Shown: positions 26,844 to 36,004, numbered from the stretch's first letter. The stretch is 64,000 nucleotides of DNA from Streptomyces ambofaciens ATCC 23877 (GCF_001267885.1 NZ_CP012382.1:4203001-4267000); one strand, 5' to 3'. Numbers and translations are program-made. The notes: a model not told the origin generated them from the sequence alone.

Positions 26844-27857
26844 ATGCCGGACGCCGCCGCAGGATCGGGCACCGCCGCCGCGAGGGTCGTCGCGGAGACA
26901 GCGGAGGAGAAATCGGCCTTCTCGCACCCGGCGGTCGAGCCCGACTCCACCGCCGCCTACGGCGACCATCCCGACCAGGTGATCGACTTCTACGTCCCGC
27001 GGGGGGCGGGTGGGACGGGCGGGACTGGCGGGACCGGCGGAACTCGCGGTCCTGGCGGGTCTGGTGGCTCTGGCGGGTCTGGTGGTCCGGGTGGGTCTGG
27101 TGGTCCTGGTGGGCCGGGCGGTGTCGCTCCCGTCGTGGTGGTTCTGCACGGAGGCTCGTGGCGGGCGCCGTACGACCGCCGCCATGTCAGCCCGTTCGCC
27201 GGGTTCCTGGCCCGCCGGGGCTTCGCGGTGGCCAGCGTGGAGTACCGGCGCGGGGTGGCGGGCGGTGCGGAGGACGGTTCCGGGGACGTTGCGGTCGCGG
27301 GGCGTTGGCCCGACACCTTCGACGACGTGGCCGCCGCGCTGGACGCGCTGCCCGCGCTGGTGCGGCGGCACCTCCCGCAGGCCGACGCCGGCCGCGTCGT
27401 GGTGACCGGCCACTCCGCCGGTGGCCATCTCGCCCTGTGGGCGGCGGCCCGGCACGTGCTGCCCGCCGACGCCCCGTGGCGCCTGGACCGGCCGGCGCCC
27501 CTGCGCGGCGTGGTCGCCCTCGCGCCGATCGCCGACTTCGAGGTCGCGGGGGAGCTGGACGTGTGCGGTGGTGCGGCGCGCCAGTTCCTGGGCGGCGGCG
27601 AGAGGTTCGCGGAGCGCCGGCCGTACGCCGATCCCGCCCTGCTGCTGCCCACCGGCATCGCGACGACGCTCGTCCAGGGCCGCGCCGACGTGGACGTCCC
27701 GCAGGCGGTCGCCGAGGCGTACGCCGACGCGGCGGCGAGGGCCGGGGAGGTGGTGGGCGTGACGCTGCTGGAGGACGTCGGCCACTATCCGCTGATCGAC
27801 CCGGCGGCGGACGCGTGCGCGGTGGTGGCGGAGGAGATCGCGCAGTTGGCTTGGTGA
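26844..27857 (+). CDS. Alpha/beta hydrolase, probable kynurenine formamidase
   Basis: A 337-residue esterase-fold enzyme. It has the oxyanion motif HGGSWR, the nucleophile in GHSAGGHLAL, and a C-terminal acid and His (GRADVDVP, DVGHYPLID). This is the pattern of arylformamidase-type hydrolases. Given kynA-kynU upstream it probably hydrolyses N-formylkynurenine; the metal-dependent bacterial KynB family is not present. A Gly-rich insert at about residues 53-93, nearly all Gly/Thr/Ser/Pro, is placed just before the HGG strand and is encoded by DNA repeats. ATG 26844 has AGAGG about seven bases before it. Confidence 0.82.
   Translation: MPDAAAGSGTAAARVVAETAEEKSAFSHPAVEPDSTAAYGDHPDQVIDFYVPRGAGGTGGTGGTGGTRGPGGSGGSGGSGGPGGSGGPGGPGGVAPVVVVLHGGSWRAPYDRRHVSPFAGFLARRGFAVASVEYRRGVAGGAEDGSGDVAVAGRWPDTFDDVAAALDALPALVRRHLPQADAGRVVVTGHSAGGHLALWAAARHVLPADAPWRLDRPAPLRGVVALAPIADFEVAGELDVCGGAARQFLGGGERFAERRPYADPALLLPTGIATTLVQGRADVDVPQAVAEAYADAAARAGEVVGVTLLEDVGHYPLIDPAADACAVVAEEIAQLAW
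27001..27122 (+). repeat. Gly-coding repeat inside the hydrolase gene
   Basis: About 120 bases of GGCGGGTCTGGTGG-like triplet and nonamer repeats, in frame, coding for about 40 residues of Gly with Thr, Ser and Pro. It looks like a slippage-prone linker inserted ahead of the catalytic core. Confidence 0.8.
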
Positions 27858-27896
27858 GCCCCTCGGCGGGGCGGGCGCCCTCGGTGGTCGTGGGGG

Positions 27897-27951
27897 CGTG
27901 CGGTCGTGCGGTCGTGCGGTCGTGCGGTCGTGCGGTCGTGCGGTCGTGCGG
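27897..27951. repeat. 8-base tandem repeat, about seven copies
   Basis: Unit CGTGCGGT repeats without change from 27897 to 27951, between the formamidase-like gene and the secreted hydrolase gene. Being 8 bases long it would shift frame if translated, consistent with non-coding DNA. Confidence 0.9.
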
Positions 27952-28082
27952 CCCGTCGTACCCGTAATACCTGAGAGCTACCCCGCAGGTGAGTTCCCTG
28001 GCGGGACGCGGGTTACCCGGCGCGATTCATAACTTCCCTTACAGGCGGGCCCGATGGGCGGGCGTGCTGGAGGGGAGAGGCC

Positions 28083-29069
28083 ATGGAGCCCGGTACGGCG
28101 GCAGGTCGGCGGCGGCGCACGAGCAGATCGCGTCGTACCGTCCTCGCCGCGCTCATCTGTGGTGCCGTGGTCCTCCCCCTCTCCGGTGCCGCGCGACCCG
28201 AGATTCCCGCTCCGGCCCCCGCCGCGCCGGCGGCCCCGACGGCCGGCACGCTGGACGAGGCGTACGCCGCCCACCGGGCCAACGCCGCCGAGGCGTCCCG
28301 GATGGCCGCCGCCCACGGAGACCACCGGCGCGCGACCGCCGACCGTTCGATGGCCGACCCGTCCCGGCGCCTCCTCGCCTTCGACGGCCGGGGTGCCGGG
28401 CTGGCCACGGAGGTCCTCGGCGACCTGGCCCACGCCGACAGAGTCGCCGTCCTGGTCCCGGGCTCCGACACCAGCCTCGACACGTACGGCCGGTTCCGTG
28501 CCGCGGCCCTGGCGCTGCACCACCGGCTGACCGTGGACGCCCCCGAGGGCACCCGCACGGCGGTCGTGGCCTGGCTGGGCTACGAGACACCGGGCACCGT
28601 CAGCACCACGGTCGCCACGACCGGCCGCGCCGACCGGGCCGCCCCGAAGCTGCGCGCCCTGGTCGACGTCCTGCGCGGGATCACCGGGCCCGCCGCCCGC
28701 TTCTCCCTGCTCTGCCACTCCTACGGTTCGGTGGTCTGCGCCCGGGCCGCCGAGGGCGCGGACGTCACCGACATCGCCCTGGTGGGCAGCCCCGGCACGG
28801 GAGCCGACTCCGCCTCGGGTCTGCGCACCAGCGCCCGGGTCTGGGCGGCCCGGGGTGCGGACGACTGGGTGGAGCACGTGCCGCACCTCGGCGCCGACCT
28901 CTTCGGCACCACCGTCGGCTTCGGCACCGACCCCGTCTCCCCGGGCTTCGGCGCCCGGGTCTTCGCGGCCGGCGACGGCGGCCACAGCGACTACTTCGAC
29001 CCGGGTTCCGTCTCCCTGCGGAACCTGGCCCGGATCGCCCTGGGCGACATCACGGAGGTGACGCAGTGA
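28083..29069 (+). CDS. Secreted alpha/beta hydrolase, DUF1023 type
   Basis: A 328-residue exported protein. An Arg-rich start, membrane segment (TVLAALICGAVVLPLSG) and Ala/Pro linker form the signal region; the double-Arg stretch does not match a strict Tat motif. The mature part has the DUF1023 layout: VLVPGSDTSLDTYGRFRAAA, WLGYETPGT, the nucleophile in LLCHSYGSVVCARAA, and a C-terminal GGHSDYFDPGS holding the likely catalytic His. The family is common and secreted in actinobacteria with unknown substrates, probably esters or lipids. Its stop overlaps the acyltransferase start by four bases (GTGA), so the pair may modify and de-modify one envelope component. Confidence 0.85.
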   Translation: MEPGTAAGRRRRTSRSRRTVLAALICGAVVLPLSGAARPEIPAPAPAAPAAPTAGTLDEAYAAHRANAAEASRMAAAHGDHRRATADRSMADPSRRLLAFDGRGAGLATEVLGDLAHADRVAVLVPGSDTSLDTYGRFRAAALALHHRLTVDAPEGTRTAVVAWLGYETPGTVSTTVATTGRADRAAPKLRALVDVLRGITGPAARFSLLCHSYGSVVCARAAEGADVTDIALVGSPGTGADSASGLRTSARVWAARGADDWVEHVPHLGADLFGTTVGFGTDPVSPGFGARVFAAGDGGHSDYFDPGSVSLRNLARIALGDITEVTQ

Positions 29070-30409
29070 CTCACGTGACATCAGCTCCCCGCACCACCGC
29101 AGTGCCCCGCACCACCCCAGCTCCCCGCCCCACCGCAGTGCCCCGCACCGCTACGGGGCTCCGGGACGCGCCGGAGCACGGGGACGCACCGGTGGGCCGG
29201 GGCACGTTGCGCCGGGCCGCCGAGCGGATCGACGCCGCCACGCCCGCGTCGCGGGACCGGGCCGTCGACGCCCTGCGCGCCTTCGCCATCCTCGGGGTGG
29301 TCCTCGGCCACTGGCTCGTGACGGCTCTGGTCGCAGACGGCGGCGGCCTGCGCGCGGCCAGCCCGCTGCACGCCATGCCCTGGCTGGCGCCGGTCTCCTG
29401 GGCCTTCCAGACCCTCGCCGTCTTCTTCCTGGTGGGCGGCCATGTCGCCACCCTGGGGTACGCGTCGGCCCGCGCCCGCGGCACGTCCTACGGCAGGTGG
29501 CTGTCCGCCCGGTTGTCCCGGCTGTTCCGGCCGGTCGCGGCCGTCCTCGCCCTGTGGACGGTGACGGCGGCGCTGCTGCTCCTGACGGGCGCGGAGTACG
29601 CGACGGTCCACACCCTGGTGAAGCTTGCGCTGTCCCCGCTGTGGTTCCTCCTGGTCTTCGCCGCGCTGACCGCGGCGACACCGCTGCTGACCCGGCTGCA
29701 TCCGCTGTGGCCGCTGGTCGTCGTGCTCCATGTCGATCTGCTGCGCTTCGGCTTCGGCGCCCCGTCCTGGCTCGGCTGGATCAACCTCGCCGCCGGCTGG
29801 CTGGTCCCCTACACGCTCGGCGCCGCCTGGACCCGCGGCGAACTGGAGCACCGCCGCGCGGGCCGGCTCCTGCTCACGGGCGGTACGGCGGCGACCGCGG
29901 CCCTCGTCGCCTGGGCGGGCTACCCGGCGTCGATGGTCGGCGTCCCCGGCGCCGAGGTGTCCAACCTCAACCCGCCGACGCTGGCCGCCGTCACCTTCGG
30001 TCTGGCGCAGTGCGGGCTCGCGCTGCTGCTGCGCGACCGGTTGCGCGGCGCCATGCGGCGGCCCGCCGTCTGGGCGGTGGTCGCGCTGGTCAACCTGTCC
30101 GCGATGACGATCTTCCTGTGGCACCAGACCGCGTTGATGGCGACCACGGTCACCGGCCTCCTCGGGGGCCGCCTGCCCGGACTGCACACGTCCCCCGAGG
30201 GGCTGGACTGGGTCGTGGCCCGGCTGGCCTGGCTCCCGGTCTTCGCCCTGGGGCTGGCGGCCTGCTGGGTGGCCTTCCGCTCCTTCGAGCGGGAGGGTGG
30301 CGGGCGGGACGGTGGCAGGCGGCGCTCCAGGATCGTCCGTGTACACCGCCCGCCGGAGCGGGTGACGGCGGAGCCGACCGAGCGTACCGAGGGAGACCGT
30401 CGTGTCTAG
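29066..30409 (+). CDS. Membrane acyltransferase, family 3
   Basis: A 447-residue integral membrane O-acyltransferase. After a Thr/Pro/Arg-rich cytoplasmic start made of short direct repeats (PRTTAVPRTT, PRPTAVPRTA) comes RDRAVDALRAFAILGVVLGH, the family's N-terminal Arg/His motif. VFFLVGGHVA and about ten membrane segments follow. Such proteins transfer acyl groups to sugars of the envelope or to secreted small molecules. It is coupled to the secreted hydrolase upstream. Its own stop overlaps the kinase gene by eight bases, so hydrolase, acyltransferase and the first two-component system may be one operon. Confidence 0.87.
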   Translation: MTHVTSAPRTTAVPRTTPAPRPTAVPRTATGLRDAPEHGDAPVGRGTLRRAAERIDAATPASRDRAVDALRAFAILGVVLGHWLVTALVADGGGLRAASPLHAMPWLAPVSWAFQTLAVFFLVGGHVATLGYASARARGTSYGRWLSARLSRLFRPVAAVLALWTVTAALLLLTGAEYATVHTLVKLALSPLWFLLVFAALTAATPLLTRLHPLWPLVVVLHVDLLRFGFGAPSWLGWINLAAGWLVPYTLGAAWTRGELEHRRAGRLLLTGGTAATAALVAWAGYPASMVGVPGAEVSNLNPPTLAAVTFGLAQCGLALLLRDRLRGAMRRPAVWAVVALVNLSAMTIFLWHQTALMATTVTGLLGGRLPGLHTSPEGLDWVVARLAWLPVFALGLAACWVAFRSFEREGGGRDGGRRRSRIVRVHRPPERVTAEPTERTEGDRRV

Positions 30410-31775
30410 GGTGGGCCGAGTGAAGCGAAGGGGGAGCCGGCGCATGCCGGGAGGCAGAGTCGAGCAGATGCTGCGGGTGCTGCACGAAGACCTGTGGACG
30501 TGGCGGGCGGACCCGCTGCCGCCGTCCGTCTGGCTGCGTTGGCTCCCGCACGGGATCGTCTGTCTGGCCGCCTTCGGCGTGCTGCTCGGTGACGCGGCGC
30601 AGCTCAATGACAACGGCGGGGTCGATCCGGGGTTCGCCTTCCTGGTCGGCCTCGCCCAGGGCGGCGCGATGGTGCTGGCGCTGTGGCGGCCGATCGCGGG
30701 ATGGTGGCTGTCCACGGCCGCCATGCTGGTGGGCGCGTTCGCCGTGCGGGCCGAGATGGCCGCGGGCGGTGACCAGTTCACCTGGCCCTGGACCGCGGCC
30801 GGGATCATCGGGCACCTGGTCGTCCTGCTGCTGCTCGCCCTGCGGGTCCGAACCCGGGTGTCGGTGGAGGCGCTGGCCCTGACCGCGCTCGCCACCTACG
30901 TCGTGCAGGGCCTGGTGGGCGGACCGGGCTACCAGCCGACCGGCCAGCTGGCCGTCATCCTGTTCGCGGTGGCCGTGGTGCTCGGGACAGCCCTGCGCGG
31001 ACGTCGCGAGGCCCGCGCCGAACTGGAGCAGCAGACCTCGCTGACCGCCGAGGAGCGGGCCCGGCGCACGCTGCTGGAGGAGCGCGGACGCATCGCCCGC
31101 GAGCTGCACGACGTGGTCGCCCACCACATGTCGGTGATCTCCATCCAGGCCCAGGTCGCCCCCCTCCTCGTCGAGAACCCGCCGGACGAGCTGAAGGAGA
31201 ACCTCGCGGGCATCCGGCAGAACGCGCTGGAGGCCCTCACCGAGCTGCGCCGCGTGCTGGGCGTGCTGCGTGCCGAGGACCCCGACGCACCGGCGGCGCC
31301 CGCGAACGGGGGCGCCGCCCCGCACGCCCCCCAGCCCGATCTCGACCGCCTCGACGCGCTGGTGGAGAACACCCGGGCCGCCGGACTGACCGTCCACACC
31401 GGGACGAGCGGTGTGCGCCGACCCCTGCCGCCCGGCGTGGAGCTGTCGGCGTACCGGATCGTGCAGGAAGCGCTGAGCAACGTCCTGCGCCACGCGCCCG
31501 GCGCGATGGCCCAGGTGCACCTCACCTACCTGCCCAACGGCCTGCGGGTGGACGTCTCCAACACCCGGCCGGACCGCGCCCCCGCACCCTCACAGGGAGC
31601 GGGGCACGGGCTGATGGGCATGCGGGAGCGGGTGGCGATGCTCGACGGCAGCCTGACGGCGCACCCCATGCCGGACGGCGGCTACCGGGTGGCGGCGTTC
31701 CTGCCCGTCGACGCCGCCGGACTCACCGCCGGCGACCCGCCGGACCATCACTTCACCGAGGACGACACCCCATGA
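30402..31775 (+). CDS. Sensor histidine kinase 1 (NarL-partner type)
   Basis: A 457-residue membrane kinase. Several membrane segments lie between about residues 45 and 200. The HisKA_3 dimerisation helix has phospho-acceptor H236 in RELHDVVAHHMSV, and an HATPase domain (SAYRIVQEALSNVLRHAPG, GAGHGLMGMRERVAML) follows. GTG 30402 has GAGGGAG before it; ATG 30444 with GGGGAG is an alternative. The stop overlaps the response regulator start in ATGA. It is a close paralogue of the kinase at 32574. The stimulus is unknown; no extracellular sensor domain is visible, so it may sense within the membrane. Confidence 0.92.
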   Translation: MSRVGRVKRRGSRRMPGGRVEQMLRVLHEDLWTWRADPLPPSVWLRWLPHGIVCLAAFGVLLGDAAQLNDNGGVDPGFAFLVGLAQGGAMVLALWRPIAGWWLSTAAMLVGAFAVRAEMAAGGDQFTWPWTAAGIIGHLVVLLLLALRVRTRVSVEALALTALATYVVQGLVGGPGYQPTGQLAVILFAVAVVLGTALRGRREARAELEQQTSLTAEERARRTLLEERGRIARELHDVVAHHMSVISIQAQVAPLLVENPPDELKENLAGIRQNALEALTELRRVLGVLRAEDPDAPAAPANGGAAPHAPQPDLDRLDALVENTRAAGLTVHTGTSGVRRPLPPGVELSAYRIVQEALSNVLRHAPGAMAQVHLTYLPNGLRVDVSNTRPDRAPAPSQGAGHGLMGMRERVAMLDGSLTAHPMPDGGYRVAAFLPVDAAGLTAGDPPDHHFTEDDTP

Positions 31776-32458
31776 CGACCAGCGGAAACGGCCGAGTGAT
31801 CCGCGTGCTGATCACCGACGACCAGCAGATGGTCCGGCAGGGCTTCACCGTGCTGCTCAACACCCAGCCGGACATCGAGGTGATCGGACAGGCGGTGGAC
31901 GGGCTGGACGCCGTGGCCAAGGTCGCCGAGCTCGCTCCGGACGTCGTCCTGATGGACATCCGCATGCCCGAGCTGGGCGGCATCGAGGCCACCCGCCGCA
32001 TCACCGGGGCGACCCCCGGCATACGGGTGCTGGTGCTCACCACCTTCGACCTCGACGAGTACGTGTACGAGGCGCTGCGGGCCGGCGCGGCCGGGTTCCT
32101 GCTGAAGGACGCCTCCGCCGACCAGCTCGCCGACGCGGTACGGGTGGTGGCGGCCGGGGACGCGCTGCTCGCGCCGGGCATCACCCGGCGGCTGATCGCC
32201 GAGTTCTCCCGGCTGGACGACCGGCCGCGCGCCCCGCTGAAGGAGCGCGTGGGTGACCTGACCGAGCGGGAGACCGAGGTGCTCGCCCTGATCGCACAGG
32301 GCCTGTCGAACGCGGAGATCGCCCAGCGCCTGGTGGTCGCCGAGCAGACGGTGAAGACCCATGTGGGCCGCATCCTGGTGAAACTCGGCCTGCGGGACAG
32401 GACGCAGGCGGCGGTCTTCGCGTACGAGTCGGGCCTGGTCCGGCCCGCCGGATACTGA
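31772..32458 (+). CDS. NarL/FixJ-type response regulator 1
   Basis: A 228-residue regulator. Its receiver carries phospho-acceptor D62 in VVLMDIRMPE, the Thr in VLTTFD, and Lys in FLLKDAS. The LuxR helix-turn-helix is LTERETEVLALIAQGLSNAE, IAQRLVVAEQTVKTHVGRIL. It is coupled to kinase 1 by a four-base overlap. It is nearly parallel to regulator 2 at 33917, including the DEYVYEALRAGA stretch. Confidence 0.94.
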   Translation: MTTSGNGRVIRVLITDDQQMVRQGFTVLLNTQPDIEVIGQAVDGLDAVAKVAELAPDVVLMDIRMPELGGIEATRRITGATPGIRVLVLTTFDLDEYVYEALRAGAAGFLLKDASADQLADAVRVVAAGDALLAPGITRRLIAEFSRLDDRPRAPLKERVGDLTERETEVLALIAQGLSNAEIAQRLVVAEQTVKTHVGRILVKLGLRDRTQAAVFAYESGLVRPAGY

Positions 32459-32560
32459 CTCCGCGGCGAGCCGTCGCGGGCCCTCCGTCGTCGCCGTAGT
32501 ACCTGAGGCGGATGCCGAAGGACCCCTCTCACTGGTGACGACCGCGGACCGCGGGGCCCC

Positions 32561-32566
32561 TACCGT
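32561..32566 (+). promoter_or_regulatory. Candidate -10 of a leaderless kinase-2 transcript
   Basis: TACCGT lies seven bases before the chosen GTG start of kinase 2, and no ribosome site is present. This spacing is common for leaderless genes in Streptomyces and would give the second two-component pair its own promoter. Confidence 0.4.
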
Positions 32567-32573
32567 TGCTGAC

Positions 32574-33920
32574 GTGACCGAGACGACCCAGACGCGGACC
32601 ACGTCCCCCGGAGACGGGAGCGGGCCCCGCAGCCCCGAGTACCGGCTGGCGATGGACGCCCTGAGCGGACTGCGCGAGGACCTGTTCCGCGACGCCTTCG
32701 CCTACCGCCCGCTGCCCCGCCCGGCCGCCGACGGCCCGTGGGCCCGCCGCCTTCCCGCCCGGCTGCGGCCGTACGCGGCCCGCATCCCGTACCTGGCGGT
32801 CGCCGCCGTCGCGCTGCTGGCCTTCTACGGAGGCCTGGCCGGCGGGATGAACGACGGGCCGCTGGCCCTGATGAGCGGCATGGTGTGCGCGGCCCCGGTG
32901 CTGGCCACGCTGGTCCGGCCGGTCGGCGCGTTCTGGATGTCCATGGCGGCGACCCCCGTGGTCGCGCTGCTCGGCAGCAGCTGGGGCGACTGGCCGTGGC
33001 TGCCCGGCGCGTTCATCTGCCACCTCGCGGTGCTGGTGATCGTGGCGATACGCACCCGGCCCCGGACGGCAGTGTGGATGTGGGGCCTGACCGCCGCCTA
33101 CGGCTTCGTCAACGAGTCCTTCTGGGGCGCCGGTCACTACGGAAGCAACAGCTCCCCGCTGCTCGTGCTCGCCGCCTTCGCCCTGCTGGTGATCTCCCTG
33201 TGGCACATCCGCCGCGACGCCCGGCGGCAGGTGACCGCGCAGGAGACGGTGACCGCGCACGAGCGGTCCCGGCGCACGCTGCTGGAGGAGCGCACCACCA
33301 TCGCCCGGGAGCTGCACGACGTGGTCGCCCACCACATGTCGGTGGTCGCCATCCAGGCGGAGGCCGCGCCCTACCGGGTGGAGAACCCGCCGGAGGAGCT
33401 GGAGCGCGCCTTCGCCACCATCCGGGAGAACGCGGTGGCCGCGCTCACCGAGCTGCGCCGCGTCCTCGGGGTCGTCCGCGCCGAGGACTACGAGGTCCCG
33501 GACGCCCCGCAGCCCACGCTCGCCGACCTGGACGGCCTGCTCGCCAACGTCCGCGACGCCGGCCTGAGCGTGGAGAAGGCGGTGACCGGCGCGGTGCGCG
33601 AGCTGCCGCCCGGCGTGGAGCTGTCGGCGTACCGGATCGTGCAGGAGGCACTGAGCAACACCCTGCGGCACGCGCCCGGTGCCACCGCCCGCGTCGAAGT
33701 CTCCTACGTCCTGGGCGGCCTGGGGCTGCGCGTGGTCAACGGCCCGCTTCCCGCGACCAGTTTCGTGAAGCCCTCGCCCGGCGCCGGGCACGGCATCACC
33801 GGCATGCGGGAACGGGTGTCGATGCTGAACGGCGAGATGACCGCCGCCCCCACCGACGACGGGGGTTACGAGGTGGCGGTGTTCCTGCCGGTCACCGCGG
33901 TGAACGAGGGTGACGCATGA
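32574..33920 (+). CDS. Sensor histidine kinase 2
   Basis: A 448-residue paralogue of kinase 1. Four or more membrane segments lie in about residues 65-205. HisKA_3 has H248 in RELHDVVAHHMSV. The HATPase part has SAYRIVQEALSNTLRHAPG and GAGHGITGMRERVSML. GTG 32574 is taken as start with a -10-like TACCGT in front; GTG 32535 is also in frame and open. Four-base overlap with regulator 2. The dimerisation/ATPase region is far more alike between the two kinases than the membrane part, so the two probably sense different things. Confidence 0.92.
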   Translation: MTETTQTRTTSPGDGSGPRSPEYRLAMDALSGLREDLFRDAFAYRPLPRPAADGPWARRLPARLRPYAARIPYLAVAAVALLAFYGGLAGGMNDGPLALMSGMVCAAPVLATLVRPVGAFWMSMAATPVVALLGSSWGDWPWLPGAFICHLAVLVIVAIRTRPRTAVWMWGLTAAYGFVNESFWGAGHYGSNSSPLLVLAAFALLVISLWHIRRDARRQVTAQETVTAHERSRRTLLEERTTIARELHDVVAHHMSVVAIQAEAAPYRVENPPEELERAFATIRENAVAALTELRRVLGVVRAEDYEVPDAPQPTLADLDGLLANVRDAGLSVEKAVTGAVRELPPGVELSAYRIVQEALSNTLRHAPGATARVEVSYVLGGLGLRVVNGPLPATSFVKPSPGAGHGITGMRERVSMLNGEMTAAPTDDGGYEVAVFLPVTAVNEGDA

Positions 33921-34591
33921 CCGACCGCACGATCCGCGTACTGATCGCCGACGACCAGATGATGGTGCGCGAGGGCTTCTCGGTCCTGTTGAACGCGATG
34001 CCGGACATCGAGGTCGTCGGCGAGGCGGTCAACGGTCGCGAGGCCGTCGGCAAGGTCCGTGAACTCGCCCCCGACGTCGTCCTGATGGACATCCGCATGC
34101 CGGAGCTGAACGGCATCGAGGCGACGAGGGAGATCATCGCGGCGGACGGCACGTCGAAGGTGCTGGTGCTGACCACCTTCGACCTCGACGAGTACGTGTA
34201 CCAGGCGCTGCGCGCGGGCGCTTCCGGCTTCCTGCTCAAGGACGCCTCGGCCCGGCAGCTGGCCGACGGGGTGCGGGTGGTGGCCGCCGGTGAGGCGCTG
34301 CTGGCCCCGTCGATTACCAAGCGTCTGATCACCGAGTTCTCGAAGCTGTCCGACGGCCCGCGGCTGATGCCCCAGGCGCAGGCGGCGTACGGGGAACTGA
34401 CCGACCGGGAGACGGAGGTGCTGGTGCTGATCGCGCAGGGTCTGTCGAACGCGGAGATTGCCGGGCACCTGGTGGTCGCCGAGTCGACGATCAAGACGCA
34501 CGTCAGCCGTGTCCTGGTGAAGCTGGGGCTCAGGGACCGCACCCAGGCGGCGGTCTTCGCCTACGAGGCCCGCCTGGTCACGCCGGGGTGA
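33917..34591 (+). CDS. NarL/FixJ-type response regulator 2
   Basis: A 224-residue paralogue of regulator 1. Receiver D58 lies in VVLMDIRMPE, with LTTFDLDEYVYQALRAGA and FLLKDAS. The helix-turn-helix is LTDRETEVLVLIAQGLSNAE, IAGHLVVAESTIKTHVSRVL. Recognition helices differ at several positions (AEQTVKTHVGR in regulator 1, AESTIKTHVSR here), so target sites may be related but not the same. The four-base overlap marks kinase 2 as partner. Confidence 0.94.
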   Translation: MTDRTIRVLIADDQMMVREGFSVLLNAMPDIEVVGEAVNGREAVGKVRELAPDVVLMDIRMPELNGIEATREIIAADGTSKVLVLTTFDLDEYVYQALRAGASGFLLKDASARQLADGVRVVAAGEALLAPSITKRLITEFSKLSDGPRLMPQAQAAYGELTDRETEVLVLIAQGLSNAEIAGHLVVAESTIKTHVSRVLVKLGLRDRTQAAVFAYEARLVTPG

Positions 34592-34596
34592 ACGGC

Positions 34597-34619
34597 GCGG
34601 TCACCAGCACGGTGACCGC
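34597..34619. terminator. Hairpin after the second two-component operon
   Basis: Arms GCGGTCACC and GGTGACCGC around AGCAC begin five bases after the stop. The rest of the 180-base gap to the P450 gene shows no gene. Confidence 0.6.
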
Positions 34620-34773
34620 CACGGTCGCCGACACGATGACCGCCACAGCCGCCGGCGCATGGTGATCAGCGCGCCCGCGGCTCGCGTGCGGGTGTCGCGG
34701 CGGGGGCGTCGGTGCTCGGCCTGCGGCCCGTTCCCTCTGGGCACGGGCCTCGTCGGCGTCCTATCGTCCGTCC

Positions 34774-35991
34774 ATGACGGCTCTCTCCGACCTCGCGTTC
34801 GACCCGTGGGACCCGGCGTTCGTCGCCGACCCGTACCCCGCCTTCGCCGAGCTGCGGTCCCGGGGCCGGGTGCACTACTACGAGCCCAGTGACCAGTGGC
34901 TCGTCCCGCACCACGCGGACGTGTCGGCGCTGCTGCGCGACCGTCGCCTGGGCCGGACCTACCGGCACCGTTTCACCCACGAGGACTTCGGCCGGGCCCC
35001 GCACCCGCCGGAGCAGGAGCCCTTCCACACGCTCAACGACCACGGGATGCTCGACCTGGAGCCGCCGGACCACACCCGCATCCGGCGCCTGGTGTCGAAG
35101 GCGTTCACGCCGCGGACCGTGGAGCGGCTGAAGCCGTACGTGTGCGGGCTCGCGGACGACCTGGTGGACCGGCTGGTGGCGGCGGGCGGCGGCGACCTGC
35201 TGCGGGACGTGGCCGAACCGCTCCCGGTGGCCGTGATCGCCGAGATGCTGGGCATCCCCGAGTCCGACCGGGGCCCGCTGCGCCCGTGGTCGGCGGAGAT
35301 CTGCGGGATGTACGAGCTGAACCCGTCCGAGGAGACGGCGGCGAAGGCGGTCCGCGCGTCGCTCGACTTCTCGGACTACCTGCGCGGTCTGATCGCGGCC
35401 CGCCGCAAGGAGCCCGGCGAGGACCTGATCTCGGGTCTGATCGCGGCCCACGACGAGGACGACCGTCTCACCGAGCAGGAGATGATCTCGACCTGCGTCC
35501 TGCTCCTGAACGCCGGTCACGAGGCCACGGTGAACGCCACGACCAACGGCTGGCTGGCCCTCTTCCGCAACCCGGACCAGCTGGCGGCCCTGCGCGCCGA
35601 CCACTCCCTCGTCCCCTCCGCCGTCGAGGAGCTGATGCGCTACGACACCCCGCTCCAGCTCTTCGAACGCTGGGTGCTGGACGAGATCGAGCTCGACGGC
35701 ACGGTCCTCCCCAGGGGCGCCGAGGTGGCGCTGCTGTTCGGCTCCGCCAACCACGACCCGGCGGTCTTCACCGCCCCCGACCGTCTCGACCTCACCCGCC
35801 GGGACAACCCGCACATCTCCTTCAGCGCCGGTATCCACTACTGCATCGGCGCCCCGCTGGCCCGTATCGAGCTGGCGGCGTCCATGAGGTCCCTGCTGGA
35901 GCGGGCGCCCGCGCTGCGGCTCGCCGCGGAGCCGCGGCGCAGGCCCCATTTCGTCATGCGGGGGCTGGAGGAGCTGACCGTCGAGACGTAG
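34774..35991 (+). CDS. Cytochrome P450, CYP107-like
   Basis: A 405-residue soluble P450 monooxygenase. The haem Cys is C357 in SAGIHYCIGAPLAR. The I-helix carries LLNAGHEATVN with the oxygen-activating acid/Thr pair. The K-helix ExxR is in EELMRYDTP. From memory, its position next to tandem two-component systems and upstream of an ABC exporter matches CYP107U1 of S. coelicolor. No ferredoxin or reductase gene is adjacent and no biosynthetic cluster surrounds it, so a core cellular substrate is more likely than an antibiotic tailoring role. Confidence 0.92.
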   Translation: MTALSDLAFDPWDPAFVADPYPAFAELRSRGRVHYYEPSDQWLVPHHADVSALLRDRRLGRTYRHRFTHEDFGRAPHPPEQEPFHTLNDHGMLDLEPPDHTRIRRLVSKAFTPRTVERLKPYVCGLADDLVDRLVAAGGGDLLRDVAEPLPVAVIAEMLGIPESDRGPLRPWSAEICGMYELNPSEETAAKAVRASLDFSDYLRGLIAARRKEPGEDLISGLIAAHDEDDRLTEQEMISTCVLLLNAGHEATVNATTNGWLALFRNPDQLAALRADHSLVPSAVEELMRYDTPLQLFERWVLDEIELDGTVLPRGAEVALLFGSANHDPAVFTAPDRLDLTRRDNPHISFSAGIHYCIGAPLARIELAASMRSLLERAPALRLAAEPRRRPHFVMRGLEELTVET

Positions 35992-36004
35992 GGCGCCCGC
36001 CCGC

